Source of the DNA: Myxococcaceae bacterium
Lineage (GTDB): Bacteria; Myxococcota; Myxococcia; Myxococcales; Myxococcaceae
DNA length: 9,706 nt
Reading direction: 5' to 3'
Assembly (NCBI GenBank): GCA_018262385.1
Contig: JAGSPQ010000047.1
Location: forward strand, 1 to 9,706
Made by a program: the position numbers and the translations under genes. Positions 1-6,379 of the stretch are shown piece by piece. The notes below the pieces were generated by a model that saw only the letters and a list, made by a program, of their open reading frames with translations, searched no databases and was not told the origin of the DNA. How positions within the stretch are numbered: the first letter of the stretch is position 1; the number at the start of each line of letters is the position of its first letter.

Positions 1-663
1 TTCAAGGCCGCCCGGGCCGGCGCGATTCACAGCGCGAAGATGCAGGTGATGGAGAACGCGGCCCTGGCAGTGTTGTTGCCGGTGGTCGGCTACCAGACCG
101 GGGGCGGGGGCGAGGCCTACAACCGCACCCGCGATTCGGGCGACCTGAAGACCGCGTGGGATCGGATGAAGGCCAACGCCTATCCCGACGCGACTTCGCT
201 GAAGGTGGTCGAGATCCGGATCTGCACCCCCACCACCAAGACGGTCAGCGGCAGCTCGGTGGACTTCGACGACGACAACACGATGAACGCGGCCCAGGGC
301 TGGGAGACGATGGACAAGGGGAAGCTCTCCGTCCAGGTCACCTTCCACTACCGGCTCGTGATCCCGTTCGCGAACATGGTGATCTGGCAGATCGTCCGCG
401 CCGACCAGGTCAGCGATCAGCTGCTCCAGGTCACCCGGCTCGGCACCCCGAAGAACGGCGCGATCCAGGGGATCCGGAAGACCAACTCGACCAAGGTCGC
501 CAGCTCCGACTCGCAGATCGACACCCTGGGCAAGTCCGGCAAGTACTTCCTGCCGATCCGCGCCAACTTCGTGCAGCGGATGCAGTCGAACTTCTTCCCG
601 AACAAGGGCGGCTTCGAGCTGCCCGGCGACAACGAGTGCATCATCAGCTTCCCGAAAAAGTGA
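1..663 (+). CDS. TadE-like pseudopilin, 5'-truncated by window edge
   Basis: The frame is open from base 1, so the gene starts upstream of the window; the ATG at 40 is internal. The visible part begins FKAARAGAIHSAKMQ, the charged, Ala-rich stretch that in TadE-family minor pseudopilins follows the N-terminal hydrophobic helix, so the leader and prepilin cleavage site are missing here. The rest is a soluble domain of about 200 residues with two cysteines (in RICTP and NECII), a hydrophobic stretch around LVIPFANMVIWQIV, and a lysine-rich end. TadE-type proteins are membrane-anchored minor pseudopilins of Tad (type IVc) pilus machines, facing the periplasm. The next gene, a TadG-like protein, begins 9 nt after this stop, supporting a shared operon. 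The family call rests on the AARAGA context plus neighbours; the fold of the C-terminal part is not recognised. Confidence 0.72.
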   Translation, partial: FKAARAGAIHSAKMQVMENAALAVLLPVVGYQTGGGGEAYNRTRDSGDLKTAWDRMKANAYPDATSLKVVEIRICTPTTKTVSGSSVDFDDDNTMNAAQGWETMDKGKLSVQVTFHYRLVIPFANMVIWQIVRADQVSDQLLQVTRLGTPKNGAIQGIRKTNSTKVASSDSQIDTLGKSGKYFLPIRANFVQRMQSNFFPNKGGFELPGDNECIISFPKK

Positions 664-672
664 GACCCTAAG

Positions 673-2205
673 ATGCCCACGAAAATCATCCTCAGGTCTC
701 GCGGACAAACCATCGTGCTCGGCGTGCTCACCCTGCTGGTGCTCGCGGTGATGATGATGCTCACCTTCACCCTCAATCAGGTGGTGCACGAGAAGATCCG
801 GATCCAGTCGCACAGCGACGCGATCGCCTTCTCGAGCGCGGTGATCCAGGCGCGGGCGTTCAACTCGATGGTCTACTCGAACCGCGCGATCGCCGCGGCG
901 GTCGTGGCCCAGATGACGGTGCACGCCTGGATGTCGACCGCGTCCGCCACCACCGCCACCCTCTTCAGCGGCGCGATCGCGTTCATCATGATCGCGCTGA
1001 TGGAGCTGGCCCAGTCGTTCTGTCCGATCGTCTGCTTCTGCGCGATCCATTGCGTCCACTTCGTGCAGGCCTTGATCGTGATGGCCAAGTATTTCCAGAA
1101 GTGGAACGAGTACAACAACAAGGTCAAAGGCACAGAGGACAAGTTCAACGACGCGGTGAACTCGATCAAAGAGATGGTCGACGACATCCACGACTCGCAG
1201 AAGACGGTGCTCGACAACGCGAAGAGCGCGCTCGGCTCGGTGCCCGACTCGCTCAACAACATCAACGCGCCCCGCGCCAGCGTCGGCGGCTTCTCCGGCC
1301 AGAACCAGGAGGCGTTCGCCTGCGCGCTCGAGGGCAGCAGCCTCGACGACGACTGCAAGGACAGCAACCGCACCAAGTCGTCCGAGAGCGATCGCAGCAA
1401 GGTGATGCAGAACGCGGCGAACGCGATGCGGCCCTTCTACGACCAGCTGCTGACGATCACCGACCAGCACGAAGACTTCAAATCCGGCTCCGACTTCCTC
1501 AAGGACATCCAGCAGAACGAGGGCAGCCCGATCGTGTTCAAGATCGGCTCGGCCTACACCGGCGAGTCGAAGAGCATGTTCTCGGACAACGGGGTCCAGT
1601 CGAAGAACGTCGGCGCCTGGGTGCTGACCACCTTCTTCACCAGCTGGCACGACGGAGTGGGGGTGATGGCGCTGCCGGTCTGGGTCTTCTCGGACAAGGA
1701 CGGCGGCGATCACTTCCCCAGCTGGGCGCACCAGGGCAACCACGACAAGTTCAAGGGCGTGCAGCAGGAAGACGTGTGCGGGGACGACATGAACTGCTTC
1801 ATCAACTTCCGCGCCACCGACGACAAGGACAAGGACTTCGGGCAGCCCAGCTCGTACAGCTCGGTGAAGTACGACACGATGCACGAGAAGATGAGCGGCG
1901 GCGGGCGCGACCGCAACGCGTGGCTGGTCAACGACAAGGGCACCCTCGAGCTCGACATGGGCTCAGGGAAGGCCACCGTCTCGCTGATTCCCCGCAAGCC
2001 CGGCATCGCGATCAGCAAGGCGAAGACCTACTTCCACCAGCTGGGCGACTGGAAGGCGCCGCCCAACTTCTTCGACCCGTTCTGGCGGGCCAAGCTCCAC
2101 CACTTCACCTCGCGCGAAGAGGCGAAGAACGCCGCCAACACCGCGGGCGACTCGGACGGAGCGCAGAACGCCGACAAGATGCCGATCGAGGGGTCCGAGC
2201 TGTGA
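673..2205 (+). CDS. TadG-like Flp pilus-assembly protein, 510 aa
   Basis: The N-terminus (residues 9-70) matches the Tad-like/TadG N-terminal domain: a basic leader ending RSRG, a hydrophobic helix at about 14-36, then the SHSDAIAFSSAVIQARAFN region typical of the post-helix segment. After G11 the +5 residue is Leu rather than Glu, so it is probably a TadG-type anchored protein and not a standard processed prepilin. A second hydrophobic stretch (about 94-138) carries four closely spaced cysteines, C117-x3-C121-x-C123-x3-C127. Then come a helical, possibly coiled-coil region (about 140-190) and a large hydrophilic domain, presumably extracytoplasmic. Known TadG proteins are minor components of Tad pili facing the periplasm. 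The start is the ATG 9 nt after the previous stop; its ribosome-binding site is weak. The downstream gene starts on its stop codon (GTGA). Function beyond the TadG-like N-terminus is not recognised. Confidence 0.8.
   Translation: MPTKIILRSRGQTIVLGVLTLLVLAVMMMLTFTLNQVVHEKIRIQSHSDAIAFSSAVIQARAFNSMVYSNRAIAAAVVAQMTVHAWMSTASATTATLFSGAIAFIMIALMELAQSFCPIVCFCAIHCVHFVQALIVMAKYFQKWNEYNNKVKGTEDKFNDAVNSIKEMVDDIHDSQKTVLDNAKSALGSVPDSLNNINAPRASVGGFSGQNQEAFACALEGSSLDDDCKDSNRTKSSESDRSKVMQNAANAMRPFYDQLLTITDQHEDFKSGSDFLKDIQQNEGSPIVFKIGSAYTGESKSMFSDNGVQSKNVGAWVLTTFFTSWHDGVGVMALPVWVFSDKDGGDHFPSWAHQGNHDKFKGVQQEDVCGDDMNCFINFRATDDKDKDFGQPSSYSSVKYDTMHEKMSGGGRDRNAWLVNDKGTLELDMGSGKATVSLIPRKPGIAISKAKTYFHQLGDWKAPPNFFDPFWRAKLHHFTSREEAKNAANTAGDSDGAQNADKMPIEGSEL
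2188..2205 (+). promoter_or_regulatory. Shine-Dalgarno and GTGA stop-start overlap
   Basis: GAGGGG at 2188-2193 lies 8 nt before the GTG at 2202, whose last two bases begin the TGA ending the TadG-like gene. This decides the start of the 323-aa pseudopilin and points to translational coupling of the two products. Confidence 0.7.
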
Positions 2206-3173
2206 GGACGCTGCGCGCACGGGGGCAGGCGGCGCTCGAGCTGTCGCTGCTGCTGATCGTGCTGGTCCCGATCATCTTCTACAGCCTGTTCCTCGACGAC
2301 CTGCTGCGGCACCGGGTCGACCTGCTCGAGGGCGTGGTCAGCTCGCCCTGGGACTTCGCGGGCATCGATCAGCAGGCCAACAAGGGCTTCAACATGGCCC
2401 AGACCGAGCGCCACGCCTGGTGCGATCACACCTACGCCTACAACTCGTACGACATCGACTACGAGTGCGACTCGGACCCGAACAACTCCAACGCCGGCGC
2501 CGGCCGCCACCACAAGGCCTTCACCGCGCACGTCTGCTTCGTGGTGCAGGGCGGGCAGCAGATCCAGTGCGAGACCGACGAGGGCACCGGGAAGATCGAC
2601 GACAACGCCAGCTACAACGGCGGCGGCGTCACCACCTGCTCGGCGCGGGCGGGGGTCTTCAACTACTTCATCGTCAACCAGGCGATGGAAGGCTTCACCA
2701 ACATGGACAACCTCACCAAGGCCGAGCACATGTCGGGGGAAGTTCACAGCCACTACGGCGCGGCGTCGGCGAACATCTTCATGCTCGAGAAGCAGCAGTT
2801 CGCGATCCTGCACGACGACTGGGCGATGAAGACCCCGGACAACGTCGACGCGCTCTTCGACATCATGCCGTCCTTCGGCGACTCGACCTTCAAGGGCCGG
2901 GTGGCGATCTATTACGACAAGTTCGCCAAGTTCGACGAGGCCGACGACTTCTTCGAGAAGCTCACCGACGAGGATCTGATCGACGACGGCGCGGACGACG
3001 ACGGCCTGGGCGACGATCCGTCGACGCTGCACATGTCGTTCAACTCCACGCCCGGAAACGGCTTCGGGCTGATCACCAAGCACACCTCGTCGGCCTGGTC
3101 GGATCAGCGGGTCCAGGACACCCACAGCGCGCGGGAAGACTCCTACTTCGGGCTCCCCGAGAGCACCTGGTAG
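2202..3173 (+). CDS. TadE-like large pseudopilin, 323 aa
   Basis: Translation begins at GTG 2202, overlapping the upstream TGA as GTGA, with a good Shine-Dalgarno GAGGGG at 2188-2193 (8-nt spacing). The same frame is open far upstream, but only as a shadow of the TadG-like gene. The N-terminus is MRTLRARG^QAALEL followed by a hydrophobic helix (about residues 13-31). This fits a prepilin cleavage site: short basic leader, Gly at -1, Glu at +5. A large soluble domain of nearly 280 residues follows, with five cysteines (C74, C89, C112, C123, C146) and a strongly acidic stretch at about 244-273. That size is large for TadE, closer to the oversized minor pseudopilins of myxobacterial Tad-like machines. 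It is likely anchored or assembled at the pilus base or tip. The acidic segment could bind divalent cations but lacks a canonical DxDxDG loop. Confidence 0.78.
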   Translation: MRTLRARGQAALELSLLLIVLVPIIFYSLFLDDLLRHRVDLLEGVVSSPWDFAGIDQQANKGFNMAQTERHAWCDHTYAYNSYDIDYECDSDPNNSNAGAGRHHKAFTAHVCFVVQGGQQIQCETDEGTGKIDDNASYNGGGVTTCSARAGVFNYFIVNQAMEGFTNMDNLTKAEHMSGEVHSHYGAASANIFMLEKQQFAILHDDWAMKTPDNVDALFDIMPSFGDSTFKGRVAIYYDKFAKFDEADDFFEKLTDEDLIDDGADDDGLGDDPSTLHMSFNSTPGNGFGLITKHTSSAWSDQRVQDTHSAREDSYFGLPESTW

Positions 3174-3177
3174 CGGT

Positions 3178-4059
3178 GTGACGCCCGCGCGCGCGATCAG
3201 CCTCCCCTGGCTCCTGCTCGGTGTGGTGCTGCTGGGCGCCGCGCTGGGAACCGGCGGTTACTGGCTGCGCTCGTCGCTGGACGATCGCGCGCTCGAGAAG
3301 GTGATGGTGCAGCCCACCCGCACCTCGGACCCGGTGCGGGGGCTGTCGGTCGACGTCACCGCTCCTCCGCCGGCGGCGCTGGAAGGAATTCCCCCCTACC
3401 CCCGGGCGGTGCCGCGGCGGGTGGCCGAGTCGATGCGCGGCCAGGGCTCGCAGCTCGCCGTCGCCTGGTTCACCACCGACGACAGCGTCGACCAGGTGCT
3501 CGCCTACTACGAGGCGATCTACCAGAAGGAGCAGCGGCCCTTCGTCACCCACCGCTACAGCGACCGGTCGGGCTACGTCGGCTGGCTCGAGCGCGACTCC
3601 CACGACACCCCGGGCGAGGACGCGGGCCTCGAGATCCTCCAGGGGGTGATGCACCTGGTCAGCGCGATGAAGGAAGGGCGCCAGACCGCGGTGCTGCTGT
3701 CGGCCTCCCGTCCGATGGACCTGCTCGACGGCCCCACCCGGCTGCCCCCCGGGGTGGTGCTGCCGCCCTATGCCGACTCGGGGAAGGTGTTCGACCTGGG
3801 AGACGGCGAGCTGAAGCAGACCACGGTGTGGAGCGAGGTCCGCGATCGCCCGCTGGCCGAGGTCGAAGGGTGGCTGCGCGAGAACCTCAAGCAACATGGC
3901 TGGAAAATCGCCGACCATGCTTCTGCGCCCGTTCGCACCGCGCTCGACTTCCGCCGGAACCAGGAGCACCTCTCCGTGGTGCTCACCCCCTCGGGGGCGA
4001 AGGTAGGCCTCATGGTACAGTACGCCAACCAACCGCAGTCATTGACCGAAGGTCTCTGA
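3178..4059 (+). CDS. Membrane-anchored protein with duplicated domain, 293 aa
   Basis: The product starts at a GTG 4 nt after the previous stop; no strong ribosome-binding site is visible. Residues 8-28 form one hydrophobic segment, either an N-terminal anchor or an uncleaved signal, placing the rest in the periplasm. The soluble part appears to hold two similar halves. Half 1 (about 71-178) has PPYPRAVP, then AWFTTDDSVDQVLAYYEAIYQKE, and ends near TAVLLSAS. Half 2 (about 188-281) has RLPPGVVLPPYADS, then TTVWSEVRDRPLAEVEGW plus RENLKQHGW, and ends near LSVVLTPSG. The shared pattern is a proline-rich lead, a WF/WS strand, an amphipathic helix of the V..YY/V..WL type, and a hydrophobic VVL-type closing strand. 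I do not recognise a named family. Its place between pseudopilin and pilin genes suggests an accessory role in the Tad-like apparatus; this is inference. Confidence 0.72.
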   Translation: MTPARAISLPWLLLGVVLLGAALGTGGYWLRSSLDDRALEKVMVQPTRTSDPVRGLSVDVTAPPPAALEGIPPYPRAVPRRVAESMRGQGSQLAVAWFTTDDSVDQVLAYYEAIYQKEQRPFVTHRYSDRSGYVGWLERDSHDTPGEDAGLEILQGVMHLVSAMKEGRQTAVLLSASRPMDLLDGPTRLPPGVVLPPYADSGKVFDLGDGELKQTTVWSEVRDRPLAEVEGWLRENLKQHGWKIADHASAPVRTALDFRRNQEHLSVVLTPSGAKVGLMVQYANQPQSLTEGL

Positions 4060-4061
4060 AG

Positions 4062-4286
4062 ATGAAGCTCTACGCCCTCCTCGCCTTCTTCTGCGCGACC
4101 GCCGCCCTGGCGAAGACCGACTGCAAAGAGCAGTGCAGCGCGGTGCGCGCCCCGTGCGCCAGCGCCTGCCAGGAAGGGAGCAAGACCAAGAAGGCCACCG
4201 CGGACTGCATGAAGAAGATGTGCGAGATGGCGGTGGCGCAGTGCGAATCTCAGTGCGGAGGCGGCAATGCGAAGAAAAAGCACTGA
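4062..4286 (+). CDS. Small secreted 8-cysteine protein A, 74 aa
   Basis: The ATG at 4062 follows the previous stop by 2 nt and has GAAGG at 4048-4052, 9 nt upstream; the frame extends further back, but only inside the preceding gene. Residues 1-17 form a typical Sec signal peptide ending AALA^K. The mature part (about 57 aa) has eight cysteines at 21, 25, 32, 36, 49, 54, 61 and 65, in the order CX3C, X6, CX3C, X12, CX4C, X6, CX3C, followed by a Lys-rich tail. The spacing would suit disulfide-bridged helical hairpins in the oxidising periplasm, recalling but not matching the eukaryotic twin-CX3C and CX9C families. A paralogue lies at 4488-4730 with the pilin gene between them. I do not recognise a bacterial family; metal binding, a pilus chaperone, a structural subunit or a secreted effector are all possible. 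Confidence 0.78.
   Translation: MKLYALLAFFCATAALAKTDCKEQCSAVRAPCASACQEGSKTKKATADCMKKMCEMAVAQCESQCGGGNAKKKH
4257..4269 (+). promoter_or_regulatory. Ribosome-binding site for the Flp-like pilin
   Basis: GGAG at 4257-4260, inside the end of the upstream Cys-rich gene, lies 6 nt before the ATG at 4267. It supports this start for the pilin even though the two genes overlap by 20 nt. Confidence 0.6.
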
Positions 4287-4503
4287 GCGGAGGGTCAGCC
4301 AGCTGGCTCGGCGCGGCCAGGCGATGGTCGAGTACTCGGTGGTGACCTTCGTCCTCAGCCTCGGAGCGCTCGGGCTGCTCGCCGTCCCCATTCCCACCGG
4401 CGTCAACGGCACCGGAACCGCCCCGCTGTTCCGGCTCTTCTGGGAAGGGCTCAACGGCTTCTACGACAGCGTCTATTTCGTGCTCCAGTGCTCGGTTCCT
4501 TAA
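4267..4503 (+). CDS. Flp-like prepilin (Tad/type IVc pilin), 78 aa
   Basis: The start overlaps the 3' end of the first Cys-rich gene by 20 nt. The precursor has a highly basic 17-residue leader (RRKSTERR, then LARRG), then QAMVEYSVV and a hydrophobic helix at about 24-41. Cleavage after G17 gives Q18 at +1, E22 at +5 and Y23 at +6, the signature G^xxxxEY motif processed by TadV/FppA-type peptidases in Flp pilins. The mature chain would be about 61 aa, ending in an aromatic amphipathic stretch (FRLFWEGLNGFYDSVYF) and a single C-terminal cysteine (C75). Flp pilins polymerise into the Tad pilus fibre. Small size and canonical site make this the best major-pilin candidate in the window, although it could be a short TadE-like minor pilin, since those can share the GQAMVEY motif. 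Confidence 0.75.
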   Translation: MRRKSTERRVSQLARRGQAMVEYSVVTFVLSLGALGLLAVPIPTGVNGTGTAPLFRLFWEGLNGFYDSVYFVLQCSVP

Positions 4504-4730
4504 AGCCGATCGTCCTCGGACTCCTGCTCGCCGCCGGGCCCGCGTTCGCGGCCACGACTGCGCAGTGCAAGGCCGGCTGCAAGAGCGAGCTCAAGCCGGC
4601 CTGCGAGAAGGCCTGCCGGGATCACGCCAAGAACATCGTCGACAAGTGCATCAAGGAGATGTGCGCGATGGCGATGGAGCGCTGCGACAAGATGTGTGAG
4701 GACACCCCGCCCAAGGGCGGAGGCAAGTAG
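4488..4730 (+). CDS. Small secreted 8-cysteine protein B, 80 aa
   Basis: The start is a GTG at 4488, 16 nt inside the end of the pilin gene; no other start precedes the signal peptide and no clear Shine-Dalgarno is visible, so translation may depend on coupling. Residues 1-21 form a Sec signal peptide with the cleavage motif AFA^A. The eight cysteines at 27, 31, 39, 43, 54, 59, 66 and 70 repeat the layout of the protein at 4062-4286: CX3C, X7, CX3C, X10, CX4C, X6, CX3C. The last 17-residue hairpin (CIKEMCAMAMERCDKMC) matches the other copy at 8 of 17 positions, including all four cysteines and K, M, M and A. A Pro/Gly/Lys tail follows. The two are clear paralogues, probably disulfide-bonded in the periplasm or outside the cell. 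Function is unknown. It is the last gene of the operon. Confidence 0.78.
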   Translation: MLGSLKPIVLGLLLAAGPAFAATTAQCKAGCKSELKPACEKACRDHAKNIVDKCIKEMCAMAMERCDKMCEDTPPKGGGK

Positions 4731-4744
4731 CCGCCTACGGCTGC
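4727..4744. terminator. Possible hairpin at convergent gene ends
   Basis: GTAGCCG (4727-4733) can pair with CGGCTGC (4738-4744) across a 4-nt loop, giving 7 pairs including one G-T wobble. The 5' arm contains the + strand TAG and the loop holds the - strand stop. No T-tract follows on either side, so this is at most a weak bidirectional terminator. Confidence 0.25.
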
Positions 4745-6375
4745 GGCGCCGGCTCGGTGGCGGGCGTTCCCCCGGCGGGCATCGGCTCGTCCTTCTTCGA
4801 GCCGCCGAACTCGTAGCCAACCTCGGCGTCGATCACGAACCCGAACTGGTTGTCGTAGCGCTGGACGTCGGGGTTGACCCGAAACGCCTTGTAGAGCCTG
4901 CCGCTGAGGAAGAAGAACGGCAGCACCCGCAAGCGGGCGCCGGCGAACACCACCGTCTTGTCGTCGAGGCGGGCGAGCTCGCTGAAGTCCAGGAACCGCC
5001 GCTTGTAGTAGCTGCCGAAGAGCTGGAGGAAGCTGAGCACCGGCACCTCGAGGTGGGCGACGAAGTTCTTCGCCGCCGAGTTCGACACTCCCTCGAGCGA
5101 GAGGGTGAGGCCGACCGCGTTGCGAATGCCCCAGCTGGCCTCGAAGTAGTAGCCGGTGCGATTGCCCAGCCCCGCCTCGAGCACCGCCTGCTGCTTGGTG
5201 CGGTAGTCGAAGAAGCCGAGGGGGTTGGTGCCGGTGTCGTCGTAGATGAACCGTTCGACCTCGTAGAAGGTGTCGAAGTACGACGGCTTGTAGCGGCTGC
5301 CGAGGATCCGCAGCTCGGCCACCAGGCGGAACGCGTTGACGATCTGGGTGCCGAGGTTGAAGCGGCCCAGCGCGCCGATGGTGAGGCCGCCCTCGCCGCC
5401 GACCAGGGACGAGTAGTCGACGTACGGCTTGAGGTCGACGCTCTCGTTCTTGAACACCTTCAGCTCGACGTCGACGCCGACCAGCCCCACCGGCTTCTGG
5501 CTCGCGGCCAGCCGCCCGTCGTTGTCCAGCTGCCGCACCCCCAGCGCGTTGGTGGTGAGCACCCGCGGCGCCTGCCAGTCGAGCCCGCCCGACACGCCGA
5601 TCGACAGCGACTTCACCAGCAGGTTCGAGCTGCCGAGGAACCACAGCGGCTTGATGAACGCGATCCCGGTCAGCTGGTTCCACGCGAGGATGTCGTTGGT
5701 GAACAGCTCGAAGCCGCCGAAGTCGTTGTAGGCGTCGACCTCGGCCGAGACCCGCGGGTAGTCGATGTCGATGTTCGCGGCGTAGCGGCGCTGGATCGTG
5801 CCGTGGCCGATCGTCGAGGCGTAGCGCTGGCCGATGTTGACGTAGAGGTTGTCCTCCTTGCGGCCGTAGTTGACGTACTTCAGCAGCCGGCCGTAGTCGT
5901 GGACGCTGTCCCAGTCGCCCTTGCGGATCCGCCCCAGGTGCCGGGTCGGGTTGCCCTCGGCGTCGTCCTCGAAGCTGATCAGCTCGATCCGCAGCGGCGC
6001 GCCCAGCCCGACTCCCCACTTGCCGTCGAAGAAGCGCAGGTCGACCTGCGGCTCGACCAGCAGGTAGTAGGCCTGCCCGAACCGATCCAGCCCGGCGGAG
6101 ACGCCGATTCGGTTGTGCTTCACCGTGAGGCGATCGCTGCCGAGGTAGACCGACAGCTCGCCTTTGACGAACCCGGCCGCAGGATCCGGCGCCTCGGCGT
6201 TCGACGCCGCCGGCAACACCCCCGCATCGATCCGCGGAGCGTCGTCGAACGGATTGGCCGCCAGCGCGCCCGCGGCGACCCCGGCGTCCACCTCGGGGGC
6301 GGGGGCGGGAAGCGGGTCCAGGCCCCCATCGAGCTCGGCCGCGGCCAGCAGGGCCGCCACTGCCAGTGCGAGCAT
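4735..6375 (-). CDS. Predicted outer-membrane beta-barrel protein, 546 aa
   Basis: The N-terminus MLALAVAALLAAA is a short hydrophobic signal peptide that lacks the usual basic n-region. An Asp/Ala/Pro-rich low-complexity segment (about 15-68) precedes the folded part. From about 70 to 523 the chain has many short strands with alternating hydrophobic and polar residues, rich in Tyr, Phe and Gly (for example QAYYLLVEPQVDLRFF and FGFVIDAEVGYEF), with polar loops between. This is the pattern of an integral outer-membrane beta-barrel. The last strand ends in an aromatic (YEF, residue 523), as in beta-signals, but a 23-residue Pro/Ala tail follows. No cysteines are seen. The start lies 4 nt after the stop of the upstream membrane-protein gene, so they are probably cotranscribed. 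The substrate is not recognised; porin, export channel and structural roles are all possible. Confidence 0.68.
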   Translation of the reverse strand: MLALAVAALLAAAELDGGLDPLPAPAPEVDAGVAAGALAANPFDDAPRIDAGVLPAASNAEAPDPAAGFVKGELSVYLGSDRLTVKHNRIGVSAGLDRFGQAYYLLVEPQVDLRFFDGKWGVGLGAPLRIELISFEDDAEGNPTRHLGRIRKGDWDSVHDYGRLLKYVNYGRKEDNLYVNIGQRYASTIGHGTIQRRYAANIDIDYPRVSAEVDAYNDFGGFELFTNDILAWNQLTGIAFIKPLWFLGSSNLLVKSLSIGVSGGLDWQAPRVLTTNALGVRQLDNDGRLAASQKPVGLVGVDVELKVFKNESVDLKPYVDYSSLVGGEGGLTIGALGRFNLGTQIVNAFRLVAELRILGSRYKPSYFDTFYEVERFIYDDTGTNPLGFFDYRTKQQAVLEAGLGNRTGYYFEASWGIRNAVGLTLSLEGVSNSAAKNFVAHLEVPVLSFLQLFGSYYKRRFLDFSELARLDDKTVVFAGARLRVLPFFFLSGRLYKAFRVNPDVQRYDNQFGFVIDAEVGYEFGGSKKDEPMPAGGTPATEPAPQP

Positions 6376-6379
6376 CGGG

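Noticed and set aside
1050..2201. 5' extension of the 323-aa pseudopilin frame back to 1050
   Set aside because: The extra 384 residues are Arg/Gln-rich and overlap the well-supported TadG-like gene; the GTG at 2202 has a good Shine-Dalgarno and starts just before a prepilin leader.
2028..3125. A 365-codon minus-strand frame opposite the large pseudopilin
   Set aside because: Val/Arg/Glu/His-rich shadow without recognisable domains.
3828..4061. Upstream extension of the first Cys-rich protein frame
   Set aside because: It would bury the signal peptide inside the protein and overlaps the preceding gene; the ATG at 4062 has a properly spaced GAAGG.
4062..4094. Lipoprotein signal for the first Cys-rich protein (Cys at residue 11)
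   Set aside because: The residues before C11 (AFF) do not form a lipobox, and a standard signal peptidase I site (AALA^K) follows.
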